Shown piece after piece: positions 1 to 7,781 of a stretch of DNA of 22,402 bases. The translations under genes and the position numbers were made by a program. The stretch comes from JAGZEG01 sp963930185. GTDB lineage: Bacteria; Actinomycetota; Coriobacteriia; Coriobacteriales; UMGS124. The notes beneath the pieces were generated by a model. The model was not told the origin of the DNA and ran no database searches. It was given only the letters and a program-made list of their open reading frames with translations. The stretch lies in assembly GCA_963930185.1 (NCBI GenBank), contig CAWVLT010000094.1, positions 1 through 22,402 on the forward strand, written 5' to 3'. Every line of letters starts with the position of its first letter. Positions within the stretch are counted from its first letter, which is position 1.

Positions 1-809
1 AACTGCGGGTACCGGCAGACGATCTCCTTGTCGCCGTCGTCGGGGTAGAAGACGAAGTCGCGGACGATCGCGAGGAACCTCTCGGGCGCGAAGGCGCCCT
101 TGACGAGGGTGTAGAGCGACCCAATTCCGTTGGAGACCTTGTCTGCATCGTCCACCTTGTTCCAGGCGTAGAAGTAGGGGTACGAGGTAAACACGGTGCC
201 GAGCCTGTTGTTCGCTCCGTCGCATATCGCGGCGACGCAGCAGTACTTGAGGAGGCTCGGGATGTCGCGGGCGTAGCGGACGCACACCTGCCTCCACGCG
301 TCGTGGATAGTCGTCCCCTCCTCGATGGCGGACTTGAACTCCAAGATGGCGAGCGGGATGCCGTTGACGAAGCACAGCAGGTCGGGTCGGCGCGTCGCCT
401 TGTCGGCGACGCTGTACTGGTTCACCACAAGCAGATCGTTGGCGGATACGTCGTCGAAGTCCACATACTCGATGTGGGCGACGGGGAGGCTCGCGTCTTC
501 GCGTAGAAGGTCGATTCCCTCGTTGATGAGCCAGAACGTTCTCCGGTTGCCGTCGTAGAGGGGCGCCGAGGGGACGTACTTCAGCTCGTTAACCAGAGTG
601 CACACCTCACCATCCGTCAACGCGAGGTCGCTGTACCTCCGGCGGAGGCTGTCGGCAAGAACGTCCTCCATAAGCACGTCCTCGTAGCGGCGGTGAAGGG
701 ACTCGCCGTTAATGTAGCTCCAACCCTCATCATGGAAGAGCTCAATGATGGCGCTCTCGAGCTCCTCCTCAGTGAACTTTCCCCTGATGAACTGCTGGTA
801 CTTGTCCAT
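1..809 (-). CDS. hsdR: Type I restriction enzyme, R subunit (N-terminal part, cut by window edge)
   Basis: Translating the minus strand from the ATG at 809 gives an open frame of 269 codons running off the left edge, beginning MDKYQQFIRGKFTEEELE. It is the N-terminal nuclease region of HsdR, the subunit that translocates DNA and cuts it when HsdM/HsdS find unmethylated sites. The PD-(D/E)xK core is visible: D143 in RRPDLL, then the strand GIPLAILEFK with E157 and K159. A Q174/Y179 pair further on resembles the Q...Y motif of this family. The helicase motor lies outside the window. The start lies 8 bp after the hsdS stop with AGGAA upstream, so it is the last gene of an hsdM-hsdS-hsdR operon. 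No frameshift is seen in the visible part; whether the rest is intact cannot be judged. Confidence 0.93.
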   Translation of the reverse strand, partial: MDKYQQFIRGKFTEEELESAIIELFHDEGWSYINGESLHRRYEDVLMEDVLADSLRRRYSDLALTDGEVCTLVNELKYVPSAPLYDGNRRTFWLINEGIDLLREDASLPVAHIEYVDFDDVSANDLLVVNQYSVADKATRRPDLLCFVNGIPLAILEFKSAIEEGTTIHDAWRQVCVRYARDIPSLLKYCCVAAICDGANNRLGTVFTSYPYFYAWNKVDDADKVSNGIGSLYTLVKGAFAPERFLAIVRDFVFYPDDGDKEIVCRYPQ

Positions 810-817
810 GGCGGTTC

Positions 818-1918
818 CTAACGCGAGGCCTCTTCGATAGATCCGCGGACGAGAACGGGGCAAATGTCTTTGAGTTTTTCTTTTAGCGCCCGAACAATCT
901 CTTCTCGTCGTCGAAAACAACTGTAGATATCAGCAACGGATTGCTGGATAGCAATTGGCGGAATGGGTATCTCATAGTTGGCAATGCTTTCGAAAGACAA
1001 GAATTCATATGCACTTCCAACGGATGCCCAGTACACATATCGTCCAAACTCAGGACGGATTAGCCAGAGCTCGAGGTATCCCGGAACAAGTTCGTCAGGT
1101 CGAACAATTTCAAAAACTTCATAGACTGCTGAGACAACGCAATCGTCCTCTCTTCGGTAGGCGATAGCGACGTTCTCATTGTTGAGTTGAGTGCAGTACG
1201 CGAACTGCCCTTTCCGTACTATCTTCCGGCCTCTTAGATTAGAGTTGCTCCTTTGCGGAGTGATGAAACGTTTTTCAATGTTCACACCCTGCTCTAAGGT
1301 TAGAAGACCATCAATATTCTTTTCATTAATCGTCTCTATGAAGTCGCCAATTGGATGTAACGGATATCGATCGCGCATTCGCTCGATCGTTGCCTGACAA
1401 GTCAGTCGCAAGTCATCAAGGCCGCGCTCATACGAGCGTTGGTTTGCCAGCATCGCCTCATAAATCGCGACATACTTGCGCTGAATCTCAATGGCGGGCA
1501 AAGCCACCTCAATATTGCAGAATACATCCCAATCGAGATTAGCCCGAATGCTGCCGTCGCTACAGAACCAACCTCGCCTATCCATTTCTGGCGAAAGAAG
1601 CAGCATGAATAAAAAAGTAGGCAATACTCTGCCATCTATAACATCGAATGTTGTATAAGCTGGCGAAACAATAAACGGATCGAATTCTCGGCTCATACCG
1701 ATTCGAATGCATCTATCTCGTCCGGTCTGCATGCCGCTAAAAACAAACCTATTTGGGCGAACGACCTTGTATTTTGATCCATCCAATCCGGCAGTATTCG
1801 TCTTTGTGTGAATGAACTCTTTATTTATATCCAGGCCGCGGAAATCGTTGATACCCTCGGCATTCCTCTCGTCTACCAAGCGAACAAGCTCTCCGATACG
1901 CTCCTTAGTCAATCCCAT
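818..1918 (-). CDS. hsdS: Type I restriction-modification specificity subunit
   Basis: HsdS (366 aa) holds the two target recognition domains that give the type I complex its bipartite DNA site. The half-repeat layout is visible: the segment around residues 137-156 (EVALPAIEIQRKYVAIYEAM) is echoed at 316-335 (EIPIPPIAIQQSVADIYSCF). Each is followed by a helical spacer, near 157-185 and 336-360. The start is the ATG at 1918, which overlaps the hsdM stop by 14 bp and has GAGGGG upstream; a longer open frame to 1993 lies inside hsdM and is not needed. The gene is clearly more AT-rich than hsdM and hsdR, as often seen where recognition domains have been exchanged. Length is a little under the usual 380-450 aa, but both halves are present, so it should be functional. 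Confidence 0.93.
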   Translation of the reverse strand: MGLTKERIGELVRLVDERNAEGINDFRGLDINKEFIHTKTNTAGLDGSKYKVVRPNRFVFSGMQTGRDRCIRIGMSREFDPFIVSPAYTTFDVIDGRVLPTFLFMLLLSPEMDRRGWFCSDGSIRANLDWDVFCNIEVALPAIEIQRKYVAIYEAMLANQRSYERGLDDLRLTCQATIERMRDRYPLHPIGDFIETINEKNIDGLLTLEQGVNIEKRFITPQRSNSNLRGRKIVRKGQFAYCTQLNNENVAIAYRREDDCVVSAVYEVFEIVRPDELVPGYLELWLIRPEFGRYVYWASVGSAYEFLSFESIANYEIPIPPIAIQQSVADIYSCFRRREEIVRALKEKLKDICPVLVRGSIEEASR

Positions 1919-3503
1919 AGCCAATCCCCTCGAACGCAGCCTCGAGCATCGCTTGGGACTCCTTTTCCACCGCAAGAAGTTCTCGCATCTCAACCTGAAT
2001 GCGACTCATCTCACTGCTGTAATCGATGTCGAGATCGTGATCGATGAACTCGATGTACTTGCTGGGCGTCAGGCTGTATCCGTGGGAGGCGATACTATCT
2101 GCACCCTCGACATGCATGGACTTGCAGAGCTCAGGAACGTCCTCGTACCCGCCGTCGACGTCCTGCCAGGACTCGTAGATGTTCTTCACCCTCGCGATCT
2201 GCTCGGGCGTGAGAACGACCTTCTTCTTCGTCCTGTTCTTGTCGAGCTGGTACTTCTCGATGTTCTGATCCCAAGTGCGCAGATCGACGAACAGCACCTC
2301 GCCGGAGCGCTCACGCAGTCTGCGGCCGTTTCGCTCGCGCTCGTGCTTGTTCATGTTCAGGATCCACAGTGTCACGGAGATGTCGGTGGTGTAGAACATG
2401 TCTCGCGGTAGCACGATTATCGCCTCGACGCGGTCGTTCTCGAGGAGCTTCCTTCTGATCTCGCCCTCATCCCCGTCGGCGTTGAGGGCGCCGTTTGCGA
2501 GCAGGAACCCGGCGACGCCGTGGTTGACGTCGAGCTTGGAGAGCATGTGCAGGATCCAGGCGTAGTTGGCGTTAGAGACGGGTGGCACCGGGTAGCCGCT
2601 CCAGCGCGCGTCCTTGAGGAGCTCGTTCTCCCCGCGCCAGTTCTTGAGGTTGAACGGCGGATTGGCCATGATGTAGTCGACTTTCTTGTCTTTATGCTGG
2701 TCGTCGGTAAAGGTCGAGACGGCTTTTTCGCCAAGGTTGTTGGTGATTCCCCGAACGGCGAGGTTCATCTTGCAGAGCCGCCATGTGTCGGGGTTGGACT
2801 CCTGGCCCACGACGGAGATCGCCGAACGGTTGCCGTGATGTTGTTCGACGAACTTGTGGGACTGAACGAACATGCCGCCGGACCCGCAGCACGGGTCGTA
2901 CACGACACCCTCGTAGGGCTCGATGAGCTCCGCGATGAGCTGGACCACGCAGGCGGGCGTGTAGTACTCGCCGTCCTCCTTCGAGCTGCCCACGGCGAAG
3001 GACTGGAGGAAGTACTCGTACACACGGCCGATGAGGTCCTCCTCGTGGAAGCGCTCCTCACTGATGTCGTTGACGTTGTCAATGAGTGCCTTCACCGAGC
3101 GGAGGTCGGCGCCGAGCGTGGCAAACAGCCCGAGGGGCAGTGCGCCCTTGAGCGAGGGGTTCTTCTCCTCCGCACGGGCCATGGCCGTATCGATCTTAGT
3201 GGCGATGTCGTTCTGGGATGCGTTGGCGACCAAGTATGACCAGCGCGATTCCTCGGGCAGATAGAAGACGTTCGCAGCGTTGTAGAAAGACGGCTTCTCC
3301 AGAAAGGCGGGGATGTCGCTGTACTCCTCGACGATCTCCTTGCGGCGCGCCTCGAACTTGTCGCCGGCAAACTTGAGGAACACGAGGCTGATGACGGCAT
3401 CGCGGTTCTTTTCGATGCTACCGACACCCCTCAAGGCAACGCGACAGTTCCAGAGAACGTCCTCGAGAGTCCGCTCCTTTTGCTTCTTGGTGGCTTTTGC
3501 CAT
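1905..3503 (-). CDS. hsdM: Type I restriction-modification DNA methyltransferase subunit
   Basis: HsdM (532 aa) is the adenine-N6 methyltransferase of the type I system; two copies with one HsdS form the modification enzyme. An N-terminal helical HsdM_N region (about 10-150) precedes the catalytic domain. SAM-binding motif I is DPCCGSGGMF at 203-212, and the catalytic motif IV is NPPF at 281-284. The start at 3503 (MAKATKKQKER) has GGAG/GGGG upstream; a start 21 bp further out has no ribosome site. The 3' end overlaps hsdS by 14 bp, indicating translational coupling. It is full length with no disrupted motif. Confidence 0.96.
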   Translation of the reverse strand: MAKATKKQKERTLEDVLWNCRVALRGVGSIEKNRDAVISLVFLKFAGDKFEARRKEIVEEYSDIPAFLEKPSFYNAANVFYLPEESRWSYLVANASQNDIATKIDTAMARAEEKNPSLKGALPLGLFATLGADLRSVKALIDNVNDISEERFHEEDLIGRVYEYFLQSFAVGSSKEDGEYYTPACVVQLIAELIEPYEGVVYDPCCGSGGMFVQSHKFVEQHHGNRSAISVVGQESNPDTWRLCKMNLAVRGITNNLGEKAVSTFTDDQHKDKKVDYIMANPPFNLKNWRGENELLKDARWSGYPVPPVSNANYAWILHMLSKLDVNHGVAGFLLANGALNADGDEGEIRRKLLENDRVEAIIVLPRDMFYTTDISVTLWILNMNKHERERNGRRLRERSGEVLFVDLRTWDQNIEKYQLDKNRTKKKVVLTPEQIARVKNIYESWQDVDGGYEDVPELCKSMHVEGADSIASHGYSLTPSKYIEFIDHDLDIDYSSEMSRIQVEMRELLAVEKESQAMLEAAFEGIGYGID

Positions 3504-3583
3504 ACCCCACACTCCAGGTGACATAGGGAACCAAATTGCTTGCTTCTAGCCAGTATTTGATACACAAACAATTAATAGGTCGC

Positions 3584-3612
3584 ATTGTACCAAAGTGGTG
3601 AGATTGCAAGAA
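3584..3612 (-). promoter_or_regulatory. Putative promoter of hsdM-hsdS-hsdR
   Basis: Read on the minus strand there is TTCTTG, a 17-nt spacer and TACAAT, with TGG directly before the -10, an extended -10 context. The predicted start leaves a leader of about 75 nt before hsdM. The -35 is poor, so the call rests mainly on the -10. Confidence 0.4.
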
Positions 3613-3749
3613 CGTGACCGTTGGTGGTGATCTGAAGTGGTTATTAATGGATTGCCGAGTGAGCCGGGGCCGACGCGTTGCAACTTCGGTAGAGAAATTG
3701 CTACTGCGTGAATAACTCAATTGTTATCGAAACAAAGCAGAGAACTTAT

Positions 3750-3771
3750 AATATAAAAATAATTTTATATT
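3750..3771. repeat. AT-only inverted repeat, 9-bp arms, 4-nt centre
   Basis: The arms AATATAAAA and TTTTATATT flank ATAA and are perfect reverse complements. The repeat overlaps a TATAAT (3747-3752). It could be an operator or a hairpin; nothing in the window identifies its ligand. Confidence 0.55.
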
Positions 3772-4096
3772 GGAGCCTTTGGCTGAAACAACGATGAACG
3801 ATCATTCTGCATGCTCTGCACGATGACCTCATGCTGTTCGTTTGCAGCGCTCTGCGGAGGCTCTGTTAGAATACCTCGCATACACATTTCTCCCACCGTT
3901 TGTCTGATGAGCCATATAATCTTAAGTTGCGGACGACTGGCTTTATGTCAGAGGCTGTCTGACACCTGTACTCGAATGCGAAACTGAATATTTATAGCAA
4001 TTGACAGTTTGTTGATGAATCGGAAATCAAATGATTATCGGCTGATAGGTTGGTTATGATTACTTTAAAATATGGATTCTGTGCGAGGAGGAATAT

Positions 4097-4885
4097 TTGG
4101 ACGACCGGATTGTCAAGCTCGTATACTTCGACGAGGGCTCAGCGACAGACTACATTCAGATCATTGAAGGCGGCGCACTTTCGACTGTTGAGACCCTGAT
4201 GAACGAGGATACCGAGTCAGGGAAAGCCTCTGTTGGGGCAAAGGCCGGTATCAGCCTAGGTGCCCTTCGAGCCTTAATCGGGCTGGACGCGTCGGTGAAA
4301 ACCGAAGGATCCCTGGACACGAGCTTCAATTCCGGGACAATCGCGAAGAGCATCATCTCGAATACCGTGTTAACGGACTTCCTCAAAGCGATAAAGGAGG
4401 AGGACACGCCCATTGAGAAGTTCGAGGACGTGCAGATCGAGCAGATTCCCGGCTCCATATCAAGCTTCTCGCTCCTGACGCCATACCTCTCGATGCTCAA
4501 GCCGGGACAAGCGGTTGAGGCTGGGGACTTCGACATATCCCTGGACAAGCTCGACGCAACGCTCTCTAAGGCGAAGGGGTATCTGGAGTTCAAGGGAAGT
4601 CAGGAGGGTCAGGAAGACGTTGTCCTTCGCTTCAACCGAATGGCGCTCAAAAACAACTACAGGCCATCCGACCTGCTCAAGATGAACCTGACGCTGTATG
4701 CGGTCCATGTCGGCGAGTGCCGAATCGACGACCTGGTTGCCGATAAGGAGCTCAGCACGGAAGGGTTTAAGGTCATGGACAATCCGGACTACTCAGAAGA
4801 GCAAGATTCGCCCGTTCCTGCCGAGCAACCAAAACTGGCTATGTACGACGTGCTCCTGGCAGGGGTGTCCTCCCATGGCAACTAA
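4097..4885 (+). CDS. DUF6414-like protein, first gene of a two-gene unit with a ClpB-like AAA+ ATPase
   Basis: This 262-aa protein begins with a TTG codon supported by GAGGAGG 6 nt upstream; the next in-frame ATG would remove the conserved start. The opening KLVYFDEGSATDYIQIIEGG, with a Tyr-Phe-Asp strand followed by a helix ending in Gly-Gly, recalls DUF6414 (proteins of roughly 250-310 aa that open with YLDE...YL.Q...G). Next comes a Gly/Ala/Ser-rich segment (residues 42-80), a helix ending in FLKAIKEED, and a mixed C-terminal domain with an LRFNRMALKNNYRPSDLL stretch. There is no signal peptide or confident membrane helix; the 48-72 segment is only weakly hydrophobic. The biochemical function is unknown. 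The stop overlaps the start of the ATPase gene by 11 bp, so the two products are probably made together and may interact. The family call is from memory of the pattern, not a search. Confidence 0.6.
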   Translation: MDDRIVKLVYFDEGSATDYIQIIEGGALSTVETLMNEDTESGKASVGAKAGISLGALRALIGLDASVKTEGSLDTSFNSGTIAKSIISNTVLTDFLKAIKEEDTPIEKFEDVQIEQIPGSISSFSLLTPYLSMLKPGQAVEAGDFDISLDKLDATLSKAKGYLEFKGSQEGQEDVVLRFNRMALKNNYRPSDLLKMNLTLYAVHVGECRIDDLVADKELSTEGFKVMDNPDYSEEQDSPVPAEQPKLAMYDVLLAGVSSHGN

Positions 4886-6062
4886 GGTGTACGTCTTCTT
4901 TGGTCCCGACAGCGCGTTTGGCGAGCTGGTATCTTCAAAAACGGAAGAAAGCGACTATACGGTCGGGTATCTCGACGCCATACGCATATACAACACCAAG
5001 ATCAGGGCAACGCAGTTAGTAACCCCGGGTGCCTTCGAAGACATGCCCGAGAGGGTCGACAACTGCGTAGTCAAGTCAACCGACTTTGGCTCGGTCCTCA
5101 GCCACGTAGTTTCGAGCTTCGCCAGCATTCTCGAGTCGACGTTCGAGATGGGCAGACTGTTTGTCCAGAATCCGCCAAGCCGTGCCCTGAAATCCCTAGA
5201 GTCGTCCTGCGACAGTTCGGATCTCGAGATCATCTACCACGAATACCCGAAACTCAAGAGGAGCGATCTTTCGCCGATATATGAAAGCCTGAGACAAAAG
5301 GTTCTCGGTCAGCATGAGAGCAAGAAGGCCCTTATTACATCGCTGTATAAACTCATCGTGATGTCCGACGAGCGCCCATCAGTTGTCCTGTTCTACGGTC
5401 CATCCGGAGTAGGAAAGACCGAAACGGGGAAATGTCTAAGCGAGGCAATCGGTGGCGAACTGACGAGGGTTCAGTTCTCCATGATGCAGACCAACGAGGC
5501 GTACGAGTACCTCTTCGGCGCGGAACACTCGAAGGCAAGCTTTGCACGCGACCTGCTTGGTCGAGAGTCGAACGTCGTGCTCATAGACGAATTCGACAAG
5601 GTCCAGCCTTCTCTCTACAACATGTTCTACCAGCTGTTCGACGAAGGAAAGTACGTCGATACGAACTACGAAGTAGACGCGCGCGGGGTGCTATTCCTGC
5701 TCACATCAAACTTCCCATCTGAGAAAGCCGCCAGAAGGGCTCTGGGCTCAGCCATGTTCTCGAGAATCAGCGTGTGCATCGGCTTCGAAGATCTCGATCC
5801 AGAGGACAAAGCGAAGATCGCCGAAAGTCGCTTTGACGAGGTAATGGGAAAACTAAACGGAGACGAGAGAGCGAGTATAGAAGCCAGCAATATCCTCACT
5901 TGGTTTAGGGAAAACGCGGGCAGATACGACAACATGCGAACGTTGAAGAGCAAGGTCGAAAAAGCAATTATTGAGAGGCTATCTGCACCCATCATTAACG
6001 AGGGTCCGCATAATTTAGATGATGCCGATTTGTCATCCCGGGCATCCAGCCAAGACGTATAA
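4875..6062 (+). CDS. Single-module ClpB/ClpA-type AAA+ ATPase with an unrecognised N-terminal domain
   Basis: The 395-aa protein starts at the ATG overlapping the upstream stop by 11 bp; the open frame upstream is a shadow of the previous gene. Residues 1-125 form a domain I do not recognise. A helix with KVLGQHESKKALITSLYKL (142-160) resembles the entry to a ClpB D2 module. Then come Walker A GPSGVGKT (175-182), Walker B VVLIDEFDK (234-242), sensor 1 TSN (277-279), a candidate arginine finger R297 in MFSRI, and sensor 2 R355 in NMRTLKSKVEKAI. All catalytic elements of an AAA_2 ATPase are present, but only one ATPase ring module exists, and the Clp N-domain and M-domain are absent. It is probably a remodelling ATPase acting on or with the DUF6414-like partner. 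The role in defence is inferred from position beside a type I restriction operon. Confidence 0.8.
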   Translation: MATKVYVFFGPDSAFGELVSSKTEESDYTVGYLDAIRIYNTKIRATQLVTPGAFEDMPERVDNCVVKSTDFGSVLSHVVSSFASILESTFEMGRLFVQNPPSRALKSLESSCDSSDLEIIYHEYPKLKRSDLSPIYESLRQKVLGQHESKKALITSLYKLIVMSDERPSVVLFYGPSGVGKTETGKCLSEAIGGELTRVQFSMMQTNEAYEYLFGAEHSKASFARDLLGRESNVVLIDEFDKVQPSLYNMFYQLFDEGKYVDTNYEVDARGVLFLLTSNFPSEKAARRALGSAMFSRISVCIGFEDLDPEDKAKIAESRFDEVMGKLNGDERASIEASNILTWFRENAGRYDNMRTLKSKVEKAIIERLSAPIINEGPHNLDDADLSSRASSQDV

Positions 6063-6568
6063 CGAGCGAGGCTACACTGCACACCTCGGTGACGTCGGGA
6101 TCCCCATACGCGATGGAGCGGTAGTCACCTAGCTTGAGCCACATTCCCTACTACCCGCCAACCGACGCGTATGGCAACAGCCGGAGTGGCGCGCGTTGCC
6201 GGAGGTGACGCTCTCATGCGCAGGAGGGACGGTTCGAGCCGTGCTCGTAACGGAGCGAAAAGAGGTGGGCTGCAACCGACCTTAGACGAGTGGTGACGAT
6301 GGGAGTATGGAGACAAGCCACAGCTCTCGCGAGGGAACGGAGGGTGCGCTTCGGGGCCCCGGGGGAATGACGGAGGGTGCCTGCGATGCCGTTGCGTGCT
6401 CACGAGGGCTCACAAATGCCCTTGTTATCCCGGCGGTGCCCTGAAGACCTTCAGGGGTGCCATGTGGTCGCTCTTCCTTGTGATGAGTTATTCTGTTGCG
6501 CGGTACAGCGCTCGGCGCAGCTGGATTCTCAAGACGGTTTAGCAGACCAGCAAGATTCGGGGGTCGGG
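6063..6568. other. Region without a convincing gene
   Basis: These 506 bp lie between the AAA+ gene and the Trp-rich orphan. In-frame extensions exist on both strands, but none has a ribosome site, family resemblance or codon bias. The stretch is rich in short inverted repeats (for example ACGG/CCGT around a TTCGAG loop at 6220-6235, and the repeat at 6439-6456). It could be a decayed gene or a structured RNA. No tRNA, group II intron domain V or CRISPR pattern could be fitted. Confidence 0.5.
6439..6456. repeat. 18-bp inverted repeat, 8-bp arms
   Basis: CCCTGAAG and CTTCAGGG flank a 2-nt centre (AC). No T-tract follows, so it is unlikely to be an intrinsic terminator. It lies about 110 bp upstream of the orphan gene and could be an operator or a hairpin in its leader. 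Confidence 0.5.
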
Positions 6569-7555
6569 ATGGGATCGAGGGCTAATGCGGTTGTTATCGA
6601 GAACGGAAGGCGCCATGTCTATTACTCGCACTGGGCGGCGCAGTTCATGGACGCCCTCATGTTCTGGGGACCTGACCATGCGCTGGCCGAGGTCTCTGGC
6701 TGGCTTGACGGCAGGGAGGATGACCCTGAGTCAGACGTCGAATGGTGGCTTGACAACGTTTGGGCGGAAGGAGGCTGCTGCATCGATCTGGACAAGCGTC
6801 ATCTGATCATCTATGGGGGCGAAGACATCGAGTGTGACGTTCTCTGGCTTGAAACGTACCTGAGGCTTCTGCCCTACACGTGGAGGGGCTGGACAACGGA
6901 ATGGTCATGGGGAGAGCTGGCTCAGATAGCCTCGTACGCAGGTCTTACCGGCGACCGGCTCAAAGAAATCGACTGCAGCTACAAAGCGCAGCTTCCGAAG
7001 GATCGCGAGCGGTATGTCAGCCACTATCTCGAGTTGTCTGACCGACAGCATCCCGCCTCCTCGACCATCTCCGTGAAGAAAGGCGGTGCTGTTCGGGCCG
7101 CATACACCTGCGAGAGCGAGCCTGAGGTGATGCTTGACCTGGAGGGTGGCATCGAGAGGGTCATAGGCAAGCTCGAGGCGTCATGCCTGGAATACGATGA
7201 CGACGAGTTTCTCATGGGCGCGCTGCACCTAGACTACGACGCACGCGAGATCTGGGTGTGGCGCACGTGGAACAACAACGTCGGCATCGAGGCGACTCGG
7301 TATTGGTCGGGCTGGAAGGTCTTCGACTGCGGATATCGCTACAGGGACTTCTACTCCTCGGTGCCACACTTTATCGATTTCGCTCCGCGGTCTGAGGATG
7401 AGTATCTAGACAAGATCGAGGCCTGGGTGTGCAGGGATGGCAGGTGCTTCTCTCCGCATGGGCTTTCTGCTGGGGAGCGTCTGCGAATCTTCAGAAGCGT
7501 TTTGGAACAGTATCGCCTGGACAATCCTGAGCCGCGCCAGCTTCCCGCTCTTTAG
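6569..7555 (+). CDS. Hypothetical Trp-rich acidic protein
   Basis: The most likely start is the ATG at 6569 (MGSRANAVVIENG), with a G-rich stretch just upstream. The longer frame to 6377 has no ribosome site and an atypical composition. The 328-aa product is soluble, acidic and unusually rich in tryptophan (about 17), including YSHWAAQFMDALMFWGPDHA near the N-terminus and a YTWRGWTTEWSWGEL cluster. The sequence alternates beta-like acidic strands and helices, with no signal peptide, membrane segment or nucleotide-binding motif. I do not recognise the family. The opening, with a Tyr-Tyr-Ser-His-Trp motif and a FWGP motif, resembles uncharacterised actinobacterial proteins of similar size. Its neighbours are a AAA+ ATPase gene and a regulatory/Abi cassette, so a defence or immunity role is possible but unproved. 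Confidence 0.7.
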   Translation: MGSRANAVVIENGRRHVYYSHWAAQFMDALMFWGPDHALAEVSGWLDGREDDPESDVEWWLDNVWAEGGCCIDLDKRHLIIYGGEDIECDVLWLETYLRLLPYTWRGWTTEWSWGELAQIASYAGLTGDRLKEIDCSYKAQLPKDRERYVSHYLELSDRQHPASSTISVKKGGAVRAAYTCESEPEVMLDLEGGIERVIGKLEASCLEYDDDEFLMGALHLDYDAREIWVWRTWNNNVGIEATRYWSGWKVFDCGYRYRDFYSSVPHFIDFAPRSEDEYLDKIEAWVCRDGRCFSPHGLSAGERLRIFRSVLEQYRLDNPEPRQLPAL

Positions 7556-7740
7556 CAGTGCGCCTTTTTCTGCATCTCCGGCCCCTGCAATTGCATGGCT
7601 GCGGATGCGCCGCACTTTGTGGCCGCGCTGTTTCATGCTGCGTGTTCGGGCTTCCGCTATTGTCCAGAGATCCTCGTGCGCAGGGGCGTCTGTTTCGGAC
7701 ATGTCATATACCCGGCTGGCAGGCTAAAGGCAATCACAAT

Positions 7741-7753
7741 CTCATATAATGAG
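7741..7753. promoter_or_regulatory. Operator-like palindrome 1 (CTCAT-ATA-ATGAG) enclosing a TATAAT
   Basis: Perfect 5-bp arms CTCAT/ATGAG surround a 3-nt centre. The TATAAT at 7745-7750 sits inside the palindrome, so a bound protein would block it as a -10. The half-site CTCAT recurs in the second palindrome 44 bp downstream. Confidence 0.45.
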
Positions 7754-7781
7754 AGCACTCTTAAATTTCAAGTCTATACGC

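Larger units (their letters stand above)
3504..4096. other. AT-rich intergenic region between divergent hsd and DUF6414/AAA+ units
   Basis: This 593-bp stretch has no convincing gene on either strand. The hsd-proximal third carries the hsd promoter. The rest is markedly AT-rich and must contain the promoter for the plus-strand pair. A perfect TTGACA at 4001-4006 has no good -10 at the expected distance. TATAAT occurs at 3747-3752 and 3915-3920 but without strong -35 partners, and TATGAT occurs at 4055-4060. Confidence 0.6.

Noticed and set aside
5775..5783. IGF tripeptide in the AAA+ ATPase as a ClpP-binding loop
   Set aside because: It lies just after the arginine finger, where ClpB has FLNRIDEIIVF, not in the loop between the Walker A and B regions of ClpA/ClpX. 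No ClpP gene is nearby.
6180..6260. tRNA or group II intron domain V in the 6.2 kb gap, suggested by GGTTCGAGCC and AGCCG...ACGGTTC
   Set aside because: The T-arm-like segment has no matching acceptor, D or anticodon arms. The AGCCG and ACGGTT strands are too far apart for a 34-nt domain V, and no reverse transcriptase is near.
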